This document shows, piece after piece, positions 17,130-25,734 of a stretch of 64,000 nt of DNA. Made by a program: the position numbers and the translations under genes. The stretch spans positions 595,001 to 659,000 of the forward strand of contig CAUJNA010002857.1 in NCBI GenBank assembly GCA_963377175.1, read 5' to 3'. Each line of letters begins with the position of its first letter. The first letter of the stretch is position 1. The DNA comes from Effrenium voratum (taxonomy: Eukaryota; Sar; Dinophyceae; Suessiales; Symbiodiniaceae). The notes under the pieces are model-generated. The model had not been told where the DNA came from, did no database searches, and worked only from the letters and a program-made list of their open reading frames with translations.

Positions 17130-18850
17130 TGGTAGCGGGGAGCAGTAAAGGTTCAGAGGGACCTAAGCGCTCAATTTGGTACTACGCCAGCAGAGGGCGT
17201 GGATCAGTACCGCCTTGGAGGCGGGGAGGCCGCGGACGCAGGAGCCCGGCGGCGGTAGAGCCGCCAGGCGAGGAGGGCGCTTCGGTCGTGCCAGAGACCG
17301 AGGAGCTGCCCGAAGAGGCCCCGGTGGAGGAGACCGGGCCTGAGCAGCTCGGAGGAGCTGAAGAGGGGCCAGAAGAATTGGCCTCGGGACCAGATTGGTC
17401 CCCCAACGAGGAGAGCGTTGCCCAGCAGGCAGCTGAGACAGAGAGGATCTTAGCTAAGCTGCTGGAGGAGCCAGAGGAGCCAGAGGAGCCACCAAAGAAG
17501 AGAAAGAAGGGAGAGGATAAGCCCCCAGAGCCGAAGAAGCCGGCGCGCAAAGGGTGGATCGTCAATAGATCCACAGAGGCTTCAGCGTCGGACTCGGACG
17601 CCTGGGGCACCTGGCGATCTCCTTTGATCGCCCTGGCAGCCCCGTCCTCATCGCATCCGGAGGCTGCCAGCAGCACAGCACCAGCACCAGCAGCAGAAGC
17701 AGCAGCTGAGGAAGAGGAGGTCCAAGTAGAATCAGAGGAGGAGGCCCCTGCAGCAGCTGAGGAGAAGCCCGAAGAAGCAGGCAAGGGAAAGGGCAAAGGC
17801 AAGAAGGGCGAGAAGAAGAAGAAGAGCAAGGCGCCCTGGCCCCGCGTGAAGGAGAACTCAGCCGGCAAGTGGAAGGACGGACGCCGGTCCAAGGAGGCGA
17901 GGTCCTACCGGTTCTTGCGGGGCTTGGTCAAGTTGAACTTGAAGCGCAATAACCCGATCCCGCCTGCAGTCCAGGAAGCCCTCGATCAGTTTGAAGAAGA
18001 GTACGGCTACGAGGTGCCTGTCCCCAAAGGCTTTGGCAGGAACGTGCAGCCAAAGTCCCCTCCAGGTGGTCCAAGGCAAAGGCCTAAGCGGGAGTTGACC
18101 CGCCGTAAGAGAAGGCCGACCAGTGGAAGCACCTCGGAGGAGGAGGAGGGGCCCACCACTGCCAAAGCAGCCGCAGCAGCTGAGGAGGCAGCAGCACCGG
18201 GCGCTGAGCCAATTGCATTGCTGCCGGAGGTGGCAGCCGCGGCGAAGTCTGCAGGCCGCGTGATCAGTGTGGCGCTAGCCACGCAAGAGGCAGCACTGCG
18301 CAGAGTGCGTGCAGGCAAGGCCACCCCGGAATCTGCATTGGCCAGCAACTACCGCCTGAGGAACGCGGCAATCGCTCAGGAAATTGCTGAGAGCAAAGCA
18401 CCGGCTCAGGGAACAGCCGGAGCTGCCATAGAGGCAGCGATCAGGGCCCAGGTGTTGGCCCGTGACAGCCTAGCAAAGGCTTGCAGCTCGTGCGACGAGA
18501 GGCACCGCGCCCAATACCCGTGGGTGTTGGAGCGTGCGGCGCGCATCGCGAGCCAAGGCAAGGGCGCGAAGGGCGCGACGCCTATCGCACCTGCTGTTGT
18601 CACCACTGCATCAAAGGCCCTTGCAGTGAACCCCAAGCCCGCGGCGAAGAAGCCGCCACCTGTGCCCAAGACAGCATCCGGAAAGCCTGCAGCAAAGGTC
18701 AAGTTGCAGCCCAAGCTCCGGAAACCTACACGTCGGGGTCCGAGATCTTTGTGGAGGAACCCGCCGAGGATAGCGAGGCAGACGTATAGTCTGCCGAGGG
18801 CCAATGGCAGAATTAGCTGCCATACAAGCGCAACTGCAGCAGATCCTTGA
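17129..18850 (+). CDS. copia first ORF: Ala/Lys/Glu/Pro-rich basic protein, 573 aa (first copy)
   Basis: The ATG at 17129 uses the last base of the LTR. The product is low-complexity: an Arg/Gly start, an acidic Glu/Pro section, Lys/Gly runs (GKGKGKGKKGEKKKKSK, about 227-243), a more ordered part (RSYRFLRGLVKLNLKRNN, VQEALDQFEEEYGYEVPVP) and Ala-rich helices toward the end. No recognised domain. It may be an N-terminal gag extension that coats RNA. It overlaps the next ORF (18804) in another frame. The second copy carries a 44-bp deletion that breaks this frame. Confidence 0.6.
   Translation: MVAGSSKGSEGPKRSIWYYASRGRGSVPPWRRGGRGRRSPAAVEPPGEEGASVVPETEELPEEAPVEETGPEQLGGAEEGPEELASGPDWSPNEESVAQQAAETERILAKLLEEPEEPEEPPKKRKKGEDKPPEPKKPARKGWIVNRSTEASASDSDAWGTWRSPLIALAAPSSSHPEAASSTAPAPAAEAAAEEEEVQVESEEEAPAAAEEKPEEAGKGKGKGKKGEKKKKSKAPWPRVKENSAGKWKDGRRSKEARSYRFLRGLVKLNLKRNNPIPPAVQEALDQFEEEYGYEVPVPKGFGRNVQPKSPPGGPRQRPKRELTRRKRRPTSGSTSEEEEGPTTAKAAAAAEEAAAPGAEPIALLPEVAAAAKSAGRVISVALATQEAALRRVRAGKATPESALASNYRLRNAAIAQEIAESKAPAQGTAGAAIEAAIRAQVLARDSLAKACSSCDERHRAQYPWVLERAARIASQGKGAKGATPIAPAVVTTASKALAVNPKPAAKKPPPVPKTASGKPAAKVKLQPKLRKPTRRGPRSLWRNPPRIARQTYSLPRANGRISCHTSATAADP
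17130..17145 (+). promoter_or_regulatory. copia primer binding site
   Basis: TGGTAGCGGGGAGCAG starts immediately after the LTR. TGGTAGC is complementary to a tRNA 3' end GCTACCA, as for initiator-Met primers of many copia elements. The same is at 31256 in the second copy. Confidence 0.6.
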
Positions 18851-20559
18851 GGAAAATAGAGTGTTGCGCGAGCAGCAACAGAGGCAACAGGAACAAACTG
18901 CCCTGTTGACCCGGCTGGCCGAAAGCATGACAGAATTGGCCAGGAATACAAAAAGAGAGGAACCCAGGAAGCTGTTGGTTGACACAAAGGGGATTGGTAA
19001 GCCGGAACGGTTCAACAATGAAGAGCATACGTTCCGGAAGTGGGTGCGTTCAGTCACAAACCTTGTTGTCAGCATCTTTGGGAAGGAATTTGAGAAAGTA
19101 TTGGATTGGTGCCTCGATCACCAAGTCCTCAGTCTCTCCATGGGTTAAGGAAGAAAGCAAACGAAACAATTGGTCCCCTGTGTCTGGTAAACCGGACACC
19201 CCGTCCGGCTCCCCATGCGCGGCCTCGACTTCGTCCACAGTGATGTCGTCGGGCCCATCCTGATAGGCTGTTCTAATGGGTTCGAAGCGTGGAGAAGAAT
19301 CCACCGCCGGTGGGATCCCCTAACCGCCGGACGGAAGAGAAACATACTCCGGGCGATATTGAACCCAGAACGTGTGAAACGGTGGGAAAATGTGAGGGCC
19401 GCAATAGAGCAACTAGAGGACCTTTTCAGGCGATATGAAAATCGCAAGAACGAAGCTGGTGAGAGAGAACGCCTGTCAGAAGACATAAAGGCGACCAGCT
19501 TGGAGTTGCTTGTACCCTCAGACATTGAACGCCACCTTTTGTTGAACAAAGGACGCCTCACAACCTACGCACAGATGAAATCAGAAATTGACCTTGTGAT
19601 TGAATCCTCTTTGGGAAGTAAGGCACCGATTTCACGCCCTGGCGCAGCATCCTCATCGGACAGTGGTCCGGCGCCCATGGACGTGGACAGCCTCACAAAG
19701 GTCATCAACAGCTTGGTCAAAGGCAAGGGATCCGGTGGAAAGGGCAAGAGTAAGGGCAAAGGTAAAGACAAGGGCAGTGGGGGAAAAGGTTCAACTTCCA
19801 AGGACATAGTTTGCTTTAATTTCCGGTAAAGCCGGGCATAAAGCTGCGGAGTGCTGGAGTAAAAAGAAGGATGGCTCAAACAAAGGCTCAAGCAAAGGCT
19901 CAAAAGGAGGTGGAAAGAAAGGCAAGAGCAAGGGTAAGCACAAAGGAGCGAACTCACTGGAAGAGGACACAGGTGAGGGAGCCCATGAAGAAGAACAACC
20001 CGAAGGAGAGCTCGATGTGGGTATGTTTGAGCTGGGTGCACTTACAGCTGGAGAGGACCTCCAGGCTATGGAATGGGTCCGCTTCAACTTGGACACCGGT
20101 GCAGCCCAGACAGCAATCCCATCGGACTGGGCAGACAAAGTGCCGGTCAAGGAAGGAACTGAGGTTATGTTCAAGACGGCCTCAGGTGAGCTGGTCCGTG
20201 GGACTGGTACAGGTGTGTTCAAAGGAACCGGAGAGTATGGGCACTGTTGTAGTGTCACAGGCCCGTTGGCTCCGGTACACAAACCCTTGGTCTCGGCCTA
20301 CAAATGCTTGAAGCACGGCAGAGTTGCGGTGCTAGACGAGCATGGCGGGAATCTGATCCCGCAGGACTCCGAGGTTTCTGGCAAGATCTTGGAGCTCATT
20401 GAGAAGGAGAAGAACAAGCACCATGCGAAGGCATGGATTCCGGTGTACCAGGAGAAAGGTGTCTACAACTTCTACCTAAGGCGAAGGCACCTACTCAGGG
20501 TTTTGGGCGGCAGCCCACAGTGGTGTAAGTCCGGCCCAAGCCATGGCAGCGGCAGATGA
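18804..20559 (+). pseudogene. copia Gag and aspartic protease (first copy, broken)
   Basis: Starts MAELAAIQAQLQQILEENRV, a coiled-coil, then a gag-like part (GKPERFNNEEHTFRKWVRSV; later FEAWRRIHRRWDPLTAGRKR). Two in-frame stops at 19146 and 19182 interrupt it; the frame resumes to 19829. An extra base in the zinc knuckle (AATTTCCGG here, AATTGCGG in the second copy) then destroys the CCHC motif. The remaining frame carries the protease signature FNLDTGAAQTAIP (about 20090-20125). A further one-base loss near 20480 shifts the end of the protease. Non-functional as read. Confidence 0.75.
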
Positions 20560-21346
20560 TGCCGCGCCCGCCGGACGAGGAGATGAGGACATGGGAGCAC
20601 CTGAGGGCCGACCTGAGGGTGTTCCTGAGAGAGACGAGGAGAGTAAGAGAGATGACGGTTTACCCATCATCGCGAGCGACTACACCTTCATGACTACAGA
20701 TGGCAAGGAAGATGGAAGAGCCAAGCCTATCTTGGTGATCAAAGACAGCCGGACGTTGTCCGTGGCAGCCACTTTTGTGGATGCAAAGGGTCCTACACCC
20801 TATGCCGTGAAGTTCTTTGCCAACTTTCTGAAGCACTTAGGCTATCGGAGAGCGGTCATGATGAGCGATGGTGAGCATTCGATTGTTGCTCTTAAGGAGC
20901 AGGCAGCCCGTGAGGCTGGAGTGGAAAACGTTCCACAGGAGTCCCCGGTGGGTGACCACCGGAGCAATGGACTTGCGGAGAATGCAGTCCGTGAGGTCAA
21001 GAGGCAGGTAAGAGTCTTGAGGTCTTCTTTAGAAGAGATGATCGGCAAGGTTCTACGCGAGGACGATCCCGTCCTGGCATGGCTTCCGCGGCATGCGGCA
21101 GACCTGATGTGCCGGTACCGCAAAGGACCGGACGGCCGCACGCCTGAACACAGGCGTTGTGGTAAGAACTGGCGAAAGCCAGCGATCGCTATAGGCGAAA
21201 AGTTGTACTACCGTGAGGTAGGAGAAGGAGTACGACATCTTAAGGAAGGCCGGTACATCGGCCACCATGGTCGTACCGGATCACTTTTGGTGATCACAGC
21301 AGATGGTGTCAAGACGGGCACTGGAGTCCGCAGGCTGGCGGACTGA
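20543..21346 (+). CDS. copia integrase (first copy)
   Basis: DDE-type integrase core that joins element DNA to the target. Catalytic residues lie in IASDYTFMT (Asp), VMMSDGEHSI (Asp) and NGLAENAVREVKRQ (Glu). The ATG at 20543 is in a different frame from the protease. The frame ends at TGA 21344-21346, and codons beyond it read on in frame into the RT region, so this stop splits one pol frame. The second copy has the same stop. Confidence 0.85.
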   Translation: MAAADDAAPAGRGDEDMGAPEGRPEGVPERDEESKRDDGLPIIASDYTFMTTDGKEDGRAKPILVIKDSRTLSVAATFVDAKGPTPYAVKFFANFLKHLGYRRAVMMSDGEHSIVALKEQAAREAGVENVPQESPVGDHRSNGLAENAVREVKRQVRVLRSSLEEMIGKVLREDDPVLAWLPRHAADLMCRYRKGPDGRTPEHRRCGKNWRKPAIAIGEKLYYREVGEGVRHLKEGRYIGHHGRTGSLLVITADGVKTGTGVRRLAD

Positions 21347-21397
21347 GACCGTTGGGTAGCCGACGGATGGGATGCCCTACGAGGGCTTCCATGGGAG

Positions 21398-23487
21398 GTG
21401 ACTGCACGGAGGTCACCGGGCACGCCACGTGCCGGAGCGGCTGGAGAAGCCGTTGTCTTGGTTGGAGAGCCAAGGACGGAGGCGCCACCAGCAGTTCATG
21501 TCATGGCGCCACCTATGCAGAAGAGGATCTACATCCGGAAGGCAGACGTCGAGAAGTATACGCCTACAGATGGGTGCCCAGGATGCACATGCATTTTGCT
21601 GGGCCAATCTACCGTGTTGCCACACACGGAAGCATGCAGAGCCAGGATTGTGACTCTGATGCAACAAGATGAGGAAGGCAAGAGCAGATTAGAAGAACAC
21701 GAGAGGAAGAAGAGATCTAAAAGAGATGAGAAGAACGAGGCCCCTGAGAGGGATGTGACAGCTGATGACGCAGCTGGAGCACCGGCCGACAAGGCCGTGC
21801 AAGCTAGTGAAGAACGCAGGGATGAGGGCATTTTGCCATACCCTGACAACCCAGAGGAGAGGTCAAGCCTGAAACGTGCACCTGCAGAGCCCAGCAGTAG
21901 CAGTACGCCTGCAGGGAGTAAGGCTAAAGCCTCACCGGTCAAGCCTCAGAAAAGACCGGGAGAACTCAGGATAGCCGCTGGACCTAAGCTGAAGGTCCAG
22001 CCACCCCAAGGAGAGAAGAGAGAACCTGAGGTATCAGTTGAAGATTTGAGAGATCAGACTGGAGAGCCACCTGCTGGAGCAAATACTCCAGGGCAGCCCC
22101 CGGACGCGGGAGGACTGTCTTTGAGCAGGGCAAAGGAGGTGGTGAAGAGGATGATCGAAAGGAGAATCAAGCAGGTCTATGAGCAGCAGGAGGTAGAGAT
22201 CTCGTCAGTGGAAATTGAGACTCTAGCCAGCATAAGCTGCGAGCTAAGCGCAGTACACATTATGGAAGTGTACAGTCCAGCAAGATTCTCTAAGGAGGCG
22301 AGCAGGTTTGGTTTAAAGCCTGGTTTCGCAATCGACCTTGAGGAGGCTAAACCCGACGGTTCGTTCTGGGACCTTAGCAGGCCAGAAGACGTCGAGGCCG
22401 TAAACCAACTGATTGATCGCGACGAACCAGTACTACTGACTGGGAGTCCGCCGTGTGATCAATTCAGCCACTTGCAGAACATCAACAAGTACAGGGTCAG
22501 CCCGGATCAACGTAAGATCCGTATGGATAAAGCACTGGAGCATTTGCACAACTCATGCAGCTTCTATAGGAAGCAGCTGGATACAGGACGCCTGTTCTTG
22601 CACGAGGCGCCCTGGAGTGCCACTTCGTGGAAAGATCCTGAAGTCAAGGAACTGACGGATCGCCCGGACACATATTTGGTCCGAGGGCCGAAGTGCCGAT
22701 GGGAGATGATGGCGACAGACCGCCGTGGTCTTCAAGGCACGGGCTATGTGAGAAAGGAGACCGGTTGGCTCACTAATAGCCGGGAGCTTGCTGAGCTCTT
22801 GGAAGGTGAGTGCAGCAACAAGGCAGGGAAAGATCCCTGGCACAGGCATGTACACCTTATTGGTGGAATTGCCAAACAGGCCGCCAGGTACCCACCTGCG
22901 CTGGTCAAAGCTGTCCTTCGGACAGTCAAAGCTTATCTTGTACAGAAGGGTGAGCTTAACTCAATGGAGTCGAATACATCAGGGCCAATCTGTGAGGAAC
23001 CTTTTGTTCCAGCAGGCTACATTGAAGAGTACTGGGATGATGTGAATGGAGGACTTCTACCAGCGGAAGAAGTTAAGAAGGCCAGAACTCTTGAGATGGA
23101 CTACTTCAAGAAGCAAGGAGTTTACCGGAAGGTGCCGGTAACACAATGCTACGCAGAGGGACTTCGTCCAATCACGGTGAGATGGTTAGACACGAACAAA
23201 GGAGATCCGGAAAAGCCCAACTACCGGTCTAGATTAGTTGCCCGTGAAATTAAGGCAGCTAAGAAGCCGGAAGAACAGTTGCCGCAGAACCTCCTGTTCT
23301 CGTCAACGCCACCGTTGGAGGCAATGCGCTACTTGCTGAGTGCCTGGGCAACAGACCGGGTGTCAGCCAAGGGCCGGAGACTGAAGCTCGGTCTCTGGGA
23401 CATAAGTCGAGCGCACTTTTATGGAGTTCCGAAGCGACGCATATATGTGGAGCTTCCACCAGAAGACGCAGAAGAAGGCTTCTGTGG
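21398..23487 (+). CDS. copia pol: methyltransferase-like domain and start of reverse transcriptase (first copy, truncated by gap)
   Basis: In frame with the integrase beyond the TGA. After a Cys-containing charged region it holds a segment with the layout of a DNA methyltransferase: IMEVYSPARFSKEASRFGLK then an acidic loop, LLTGSPPCDQFSHLQ (Pro-Cys motif) and LFLHEAPWSATSW (ENV-like place). RT follows (ITVRWLDTNKGDPEKPNYRS; LGLWDISRAHFYGVPKRRIY). Sequence is lost into Ns at 23487 before the catalytic Asp pair. Confidence 0.8.
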
Positions 23488-23587
23488 NNNNNNNNNNNNN
23501 NNNNNNNNNNNNNNNNNNNNNNNNNNNNNNNNNNNNNNNNNNNNNNNNNNNNNNNNNNNNNNNNNNNNNNNNNNNNNNNNNNNNNNN
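23488..23587. other. 100-N scaffold gap
   Basis: Exactly 100 unknown bases, the usual placeholder for a gap of unknown size. Left of it is copia RT; right of it the sequence restarts at the 3' end of the lipase gene. The unit to its right repeats what was read from 9476 on. Confidence 0.98.
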
Positions 23588-23681
23588 AAATCCATTTACT
23601 AACCACGATTACATAACTGGATACGGTGATATGGGGCGTGATGTTTCAAGAAGTGTTGAACCTGTAAGTGTGATAATGTAG
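23588..23681 (+). CDS. lipase-like protein, 3' end only (second copy)
   Basis: Last 31 codons of the lipase (NPFTNHDYITGYGDMGRDVS), including the presumed catalytic His, ending at TAG 23679-23681. One residue differs from the first copy at the end (VSVIM for VSAIM). The rest of the gene is lost in the gap. Confidence 0.7.
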
Positions 23682-23724
23682 TTAAATAAGTACTTAAGTA
23701 TATAAATGTATATATGAATTATAT

Positions 23725-24021
23725 ATGAATAATCAGTTAAATGAAAACTTGACAGAAAGTGAAACAACATATACACCATTAACAATTGAACAAAGATTAA
23801 TGGATTTATATAGAGATACTAAACGAACATATGTAAGATGCCAATGCGGATGTTATATATTTAGAGGTTTTGAATATTCCAACTGTTATAATTTTATCTT
23901 GTTTAAAGCAAAAGTCGCAAATAATAAGTTCTTGTTATTAAATGACAACAACAGATGTAATCACACTCAATCAGACATTGACAATATAGTAAAAAGACAA
24001 AACATAAATTTATTATCATAA
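23725..24021 (+). CDS. small Cys-rich protein, 98 aa (second copy, intact)
   Basis: Uninterrupted version of the gene broken at 9609. The N-terminus is Glu/Asn/Thr-rich, then RLMDLYRDTKRTYVRCQCGC and NCYNFILFKAK. The Cys cluster with further Cys/His (NRCNHTQ) suggests a zinc site. Unknown family; it precedes the Lys-rich gene and MCP, so a virion or assembly role is possible but not shown. Confidence 0.6.
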   Translation: MNNQLNENLTESETTYTPLTIEQRLMDLYRDTKRTYVRCQCGCYIFRGFEYSNCYNFILFKAKVANNKFLLLNDNNRCNHTQSDIDNIVKRQNINLLS

Positions 24022-24029
24022 TAATATTA

Positions 24030-24254
24030 ATGATACAACATGAGAAATATGACAATGAAACAACGGATGATATGATTAAGAATGAAAATAAAAAGTATAA
24101 GAAAAGTTCATATGATGAAATTAGAGAATTTGTCTTGGAGAAAGAAAAAGGCAATACTCCAGTTGAAGATAAGATTAAGAAAAAGAAAATGAAAATATTT
24201 AAAAATAATAATTCTAACCAAAAGGATCACACTAAATTATTTAATTTTGTTTAA
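24030..24254 (+). CDS. small Lys-rich protein, 74 aa (second copy)
   Basis: Same gene as 9914-10138 with a few substitutions. Highly charged; frame kept in both copies. No known family. Confidence 0.5.
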   Translation: MIQHEKYDNETTDDMIKNENKKYKKSSYDEIREFVLEKEKGNTPVEDKIKKKKMKIFKNNNSNQKDHTKLFNFV

Positions 24255-24287
24255 ATTATTTCTAAATTAGATTATATATATATAGTA

Positions 24288-25670
24288 ATGGAAACTTTTA
24301 GTGCTGAAGATATTCTAATTGACAACCTCTCATTTAAATTAAATAAAGGTGCAAGTTATATCAACGACCGTCGTTCTGTCTCGTTTTTTCCTTCTGGGAG
24401 TAATATCTACACTCCTTCATCAGGCCAGCGTGTGTTGAAAATAGCGTTAAATGCTGAAGATAATAGTTGGTTAGACCCACAGAGTGTAATGGTTTATTTC
24501 ACTGTTGAAAACACTGACTCGTCAGACAATAAACGCTTGCGTCCTCTGTCTCCTGCTTATTCCTTTTTTAGAAGAGCAAGACTAATTGCTGGTAATCAAC
24601 TTGTTGAAGACATTGATTATTACAACCGAAATCATCACATGATGAGTTGCATGATGTCAAAAGGAGCAAGAGACAATGAAGACGCCCAGAGTTTTGGTTA
24701 TAGATATGATGATGATTTAAACACACGTCGTGCAGTTCCTTCATCGGGTCATATTGGTCCTGCATATGACGCTTACACAATTCCAGGCTTTAACAGAAAA
24801 ATGGTTGTAGGATTTAAACCGATGCTTGGTTTATTCAATCAATTTAAGTATATCCCGTTAAAAGCGTGTCCTCTTGTTTTAGAACTTGAATTACTTTCAA
24901 ATTTTACCGATTGTGTTGTTACAGCGGGTGGGTCGAGGTTTCCAGCAAGTGGCAATGCAGACTCAAGCATTCATACAAATGAGCAGTTCTCAATTAGTAA
25001 CGCATTCCTTCAAACTGATTTGGTAAGCTTGGACAATGACCTCCACAATAAATATGTTGCTCACCTACTTGATGGGAAAGAATTACCTATTACTTATAAT
25101 ACTTCTATTTGTCAATCTAATCAAGTTCCCGATGGTTCGTCATCAATTAACACCACAGTTGTTCGTTCAGTGTCTAAACTCGTTGCCGCGTTCATCTCTT
25201 TCAGTAAAAGCGGAGTAGGCGATACTCACGTTATGAAAGAATACAACAATTTCTATCATCCTATGTATTATTTAAACTACCAAGAAAGTGGATACTACAA
25301 TCACGACCATGATTTAGAATTTCAACTTCAATTAGGTTCAAAACTATATCCTGAGTATCCTTGCCGTTCATTAACACAAGCATTCTATTATTTACGAAAA
25401 GCATTAAATTTACCATTGTTCCATCAACATCATTTATCGATTGAATATTATGCTTATCGTGTTGATAAGTTTATCTTTGCTATGGATTTCGAAAAGGTTC
25501 CCGATAGTTCATATACTGGAATTAACACTAAAGCCGGACAACAGCTTTTAATTCGTGTGAATCCTGTTGGAAATATGGTAACAGCAAATATGCCAGATAC
25601 AATATATATAACGTTAGTGAGTGAACAAATATTATCCATTAGAGACGCCGGAGTTCAGATTTTGGATTAA
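24288..25670 (+). CDS. major capsid protein, double jelly-roll type, 460 aa (second copy, intact)
   Basis: Complete version of the capsid gene. It continues past the point where the first copy stops (NMPDTIYITLVSEQILSIRD) to a TAA at 25670. Length is usual for a PLV MCP. Differences from the first copy are mostly silent or conservative (TTDNK/SSDNK, DSKELP/DGKELP), which suggests that both descended under purifying selection for most of their history. The AT-rich TATATATATAG just before the ATG is shared. Confidence 0.88.
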   Translation: METFSAEDILIDNLSFKLNKGASYINDRRSVSFFPSGSNIYTPSSGQRVLKIALNAEDNSWLDPQSVMVYFTVENTDSSDNKRLRPLSPAYSFFRRARLIAGNQLVEDIDYYNRNHHMMSCMMSKGARDNEDAQSFGYRYDDDLNTRRAVPSSGHIGPAYDAYTIPGFNRKMVVGFKPMLGLFNQFKYIPLKACPLVLELELLSNFTDCVVTAGGSRFPASGNADSSIHTNEQFSISNAFLQTDLVSLDNDLHNKYVAHLLDGKELPITYNTSICQSNQVPDGSSSINTTVVRSVSKLVAAFISFSKSGVGDTHVMKEYNNFYHPMYYLNYQESGYYNHDHDLEFQLQLGSKLYPEYPCRSLTQAFYYLRKALNLPLFHQHHLSIEYYAYRVDKFIFAMDFEKVPDSSYTGINTKAGQQLLIRVNPVGNMVTANMPDTIYITLVSEQILSIRDAGVQILD

Positions 25671-25734
25671 GAATAAGTAAAAATGATAATATTAAAAATA
25701 AATAAATATTATCATTTTCTACTATTAATATATA

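Larger units (their letters stand above)
17015..23487 (+). mobile_element. Ty1/copia LTR retrotransposon (first copy, cut by scaffold gap)
   Basis: GC-rich element inside AT-rich viral DNA, preceded by GTATT (17010-17014), the target duplication seen on both sides of the second copy. Order: LTR, primer site, a basic first ORF, gag with zinc knuckle, protease, integrase, methyltransferase-like domain, reverse transcriptase (incomplete). Integrase before RT is the copia order. The sequence stops at 23487 within RT where the N run begins. Confidence 0.9.

Noticed and set aside
16783..17130. 115-codon minus-strand frame across the LTR border
   Set aside because: It runs from viral DNA into the LTR across the insertion junction, so it cannot be an original gene.
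17182..17892. 236-codon minus-strand frame, and its twin at 31330-31977
   Set aside because: Antisense shadow of the GC-rich copia first ORF; Ser/Ala/Gly-rich without any motif.
23421..23681. Open frame spanning the N gap
   Set aside because: It joins copia RT to lipase through unknown bases; an artefact of the gap.
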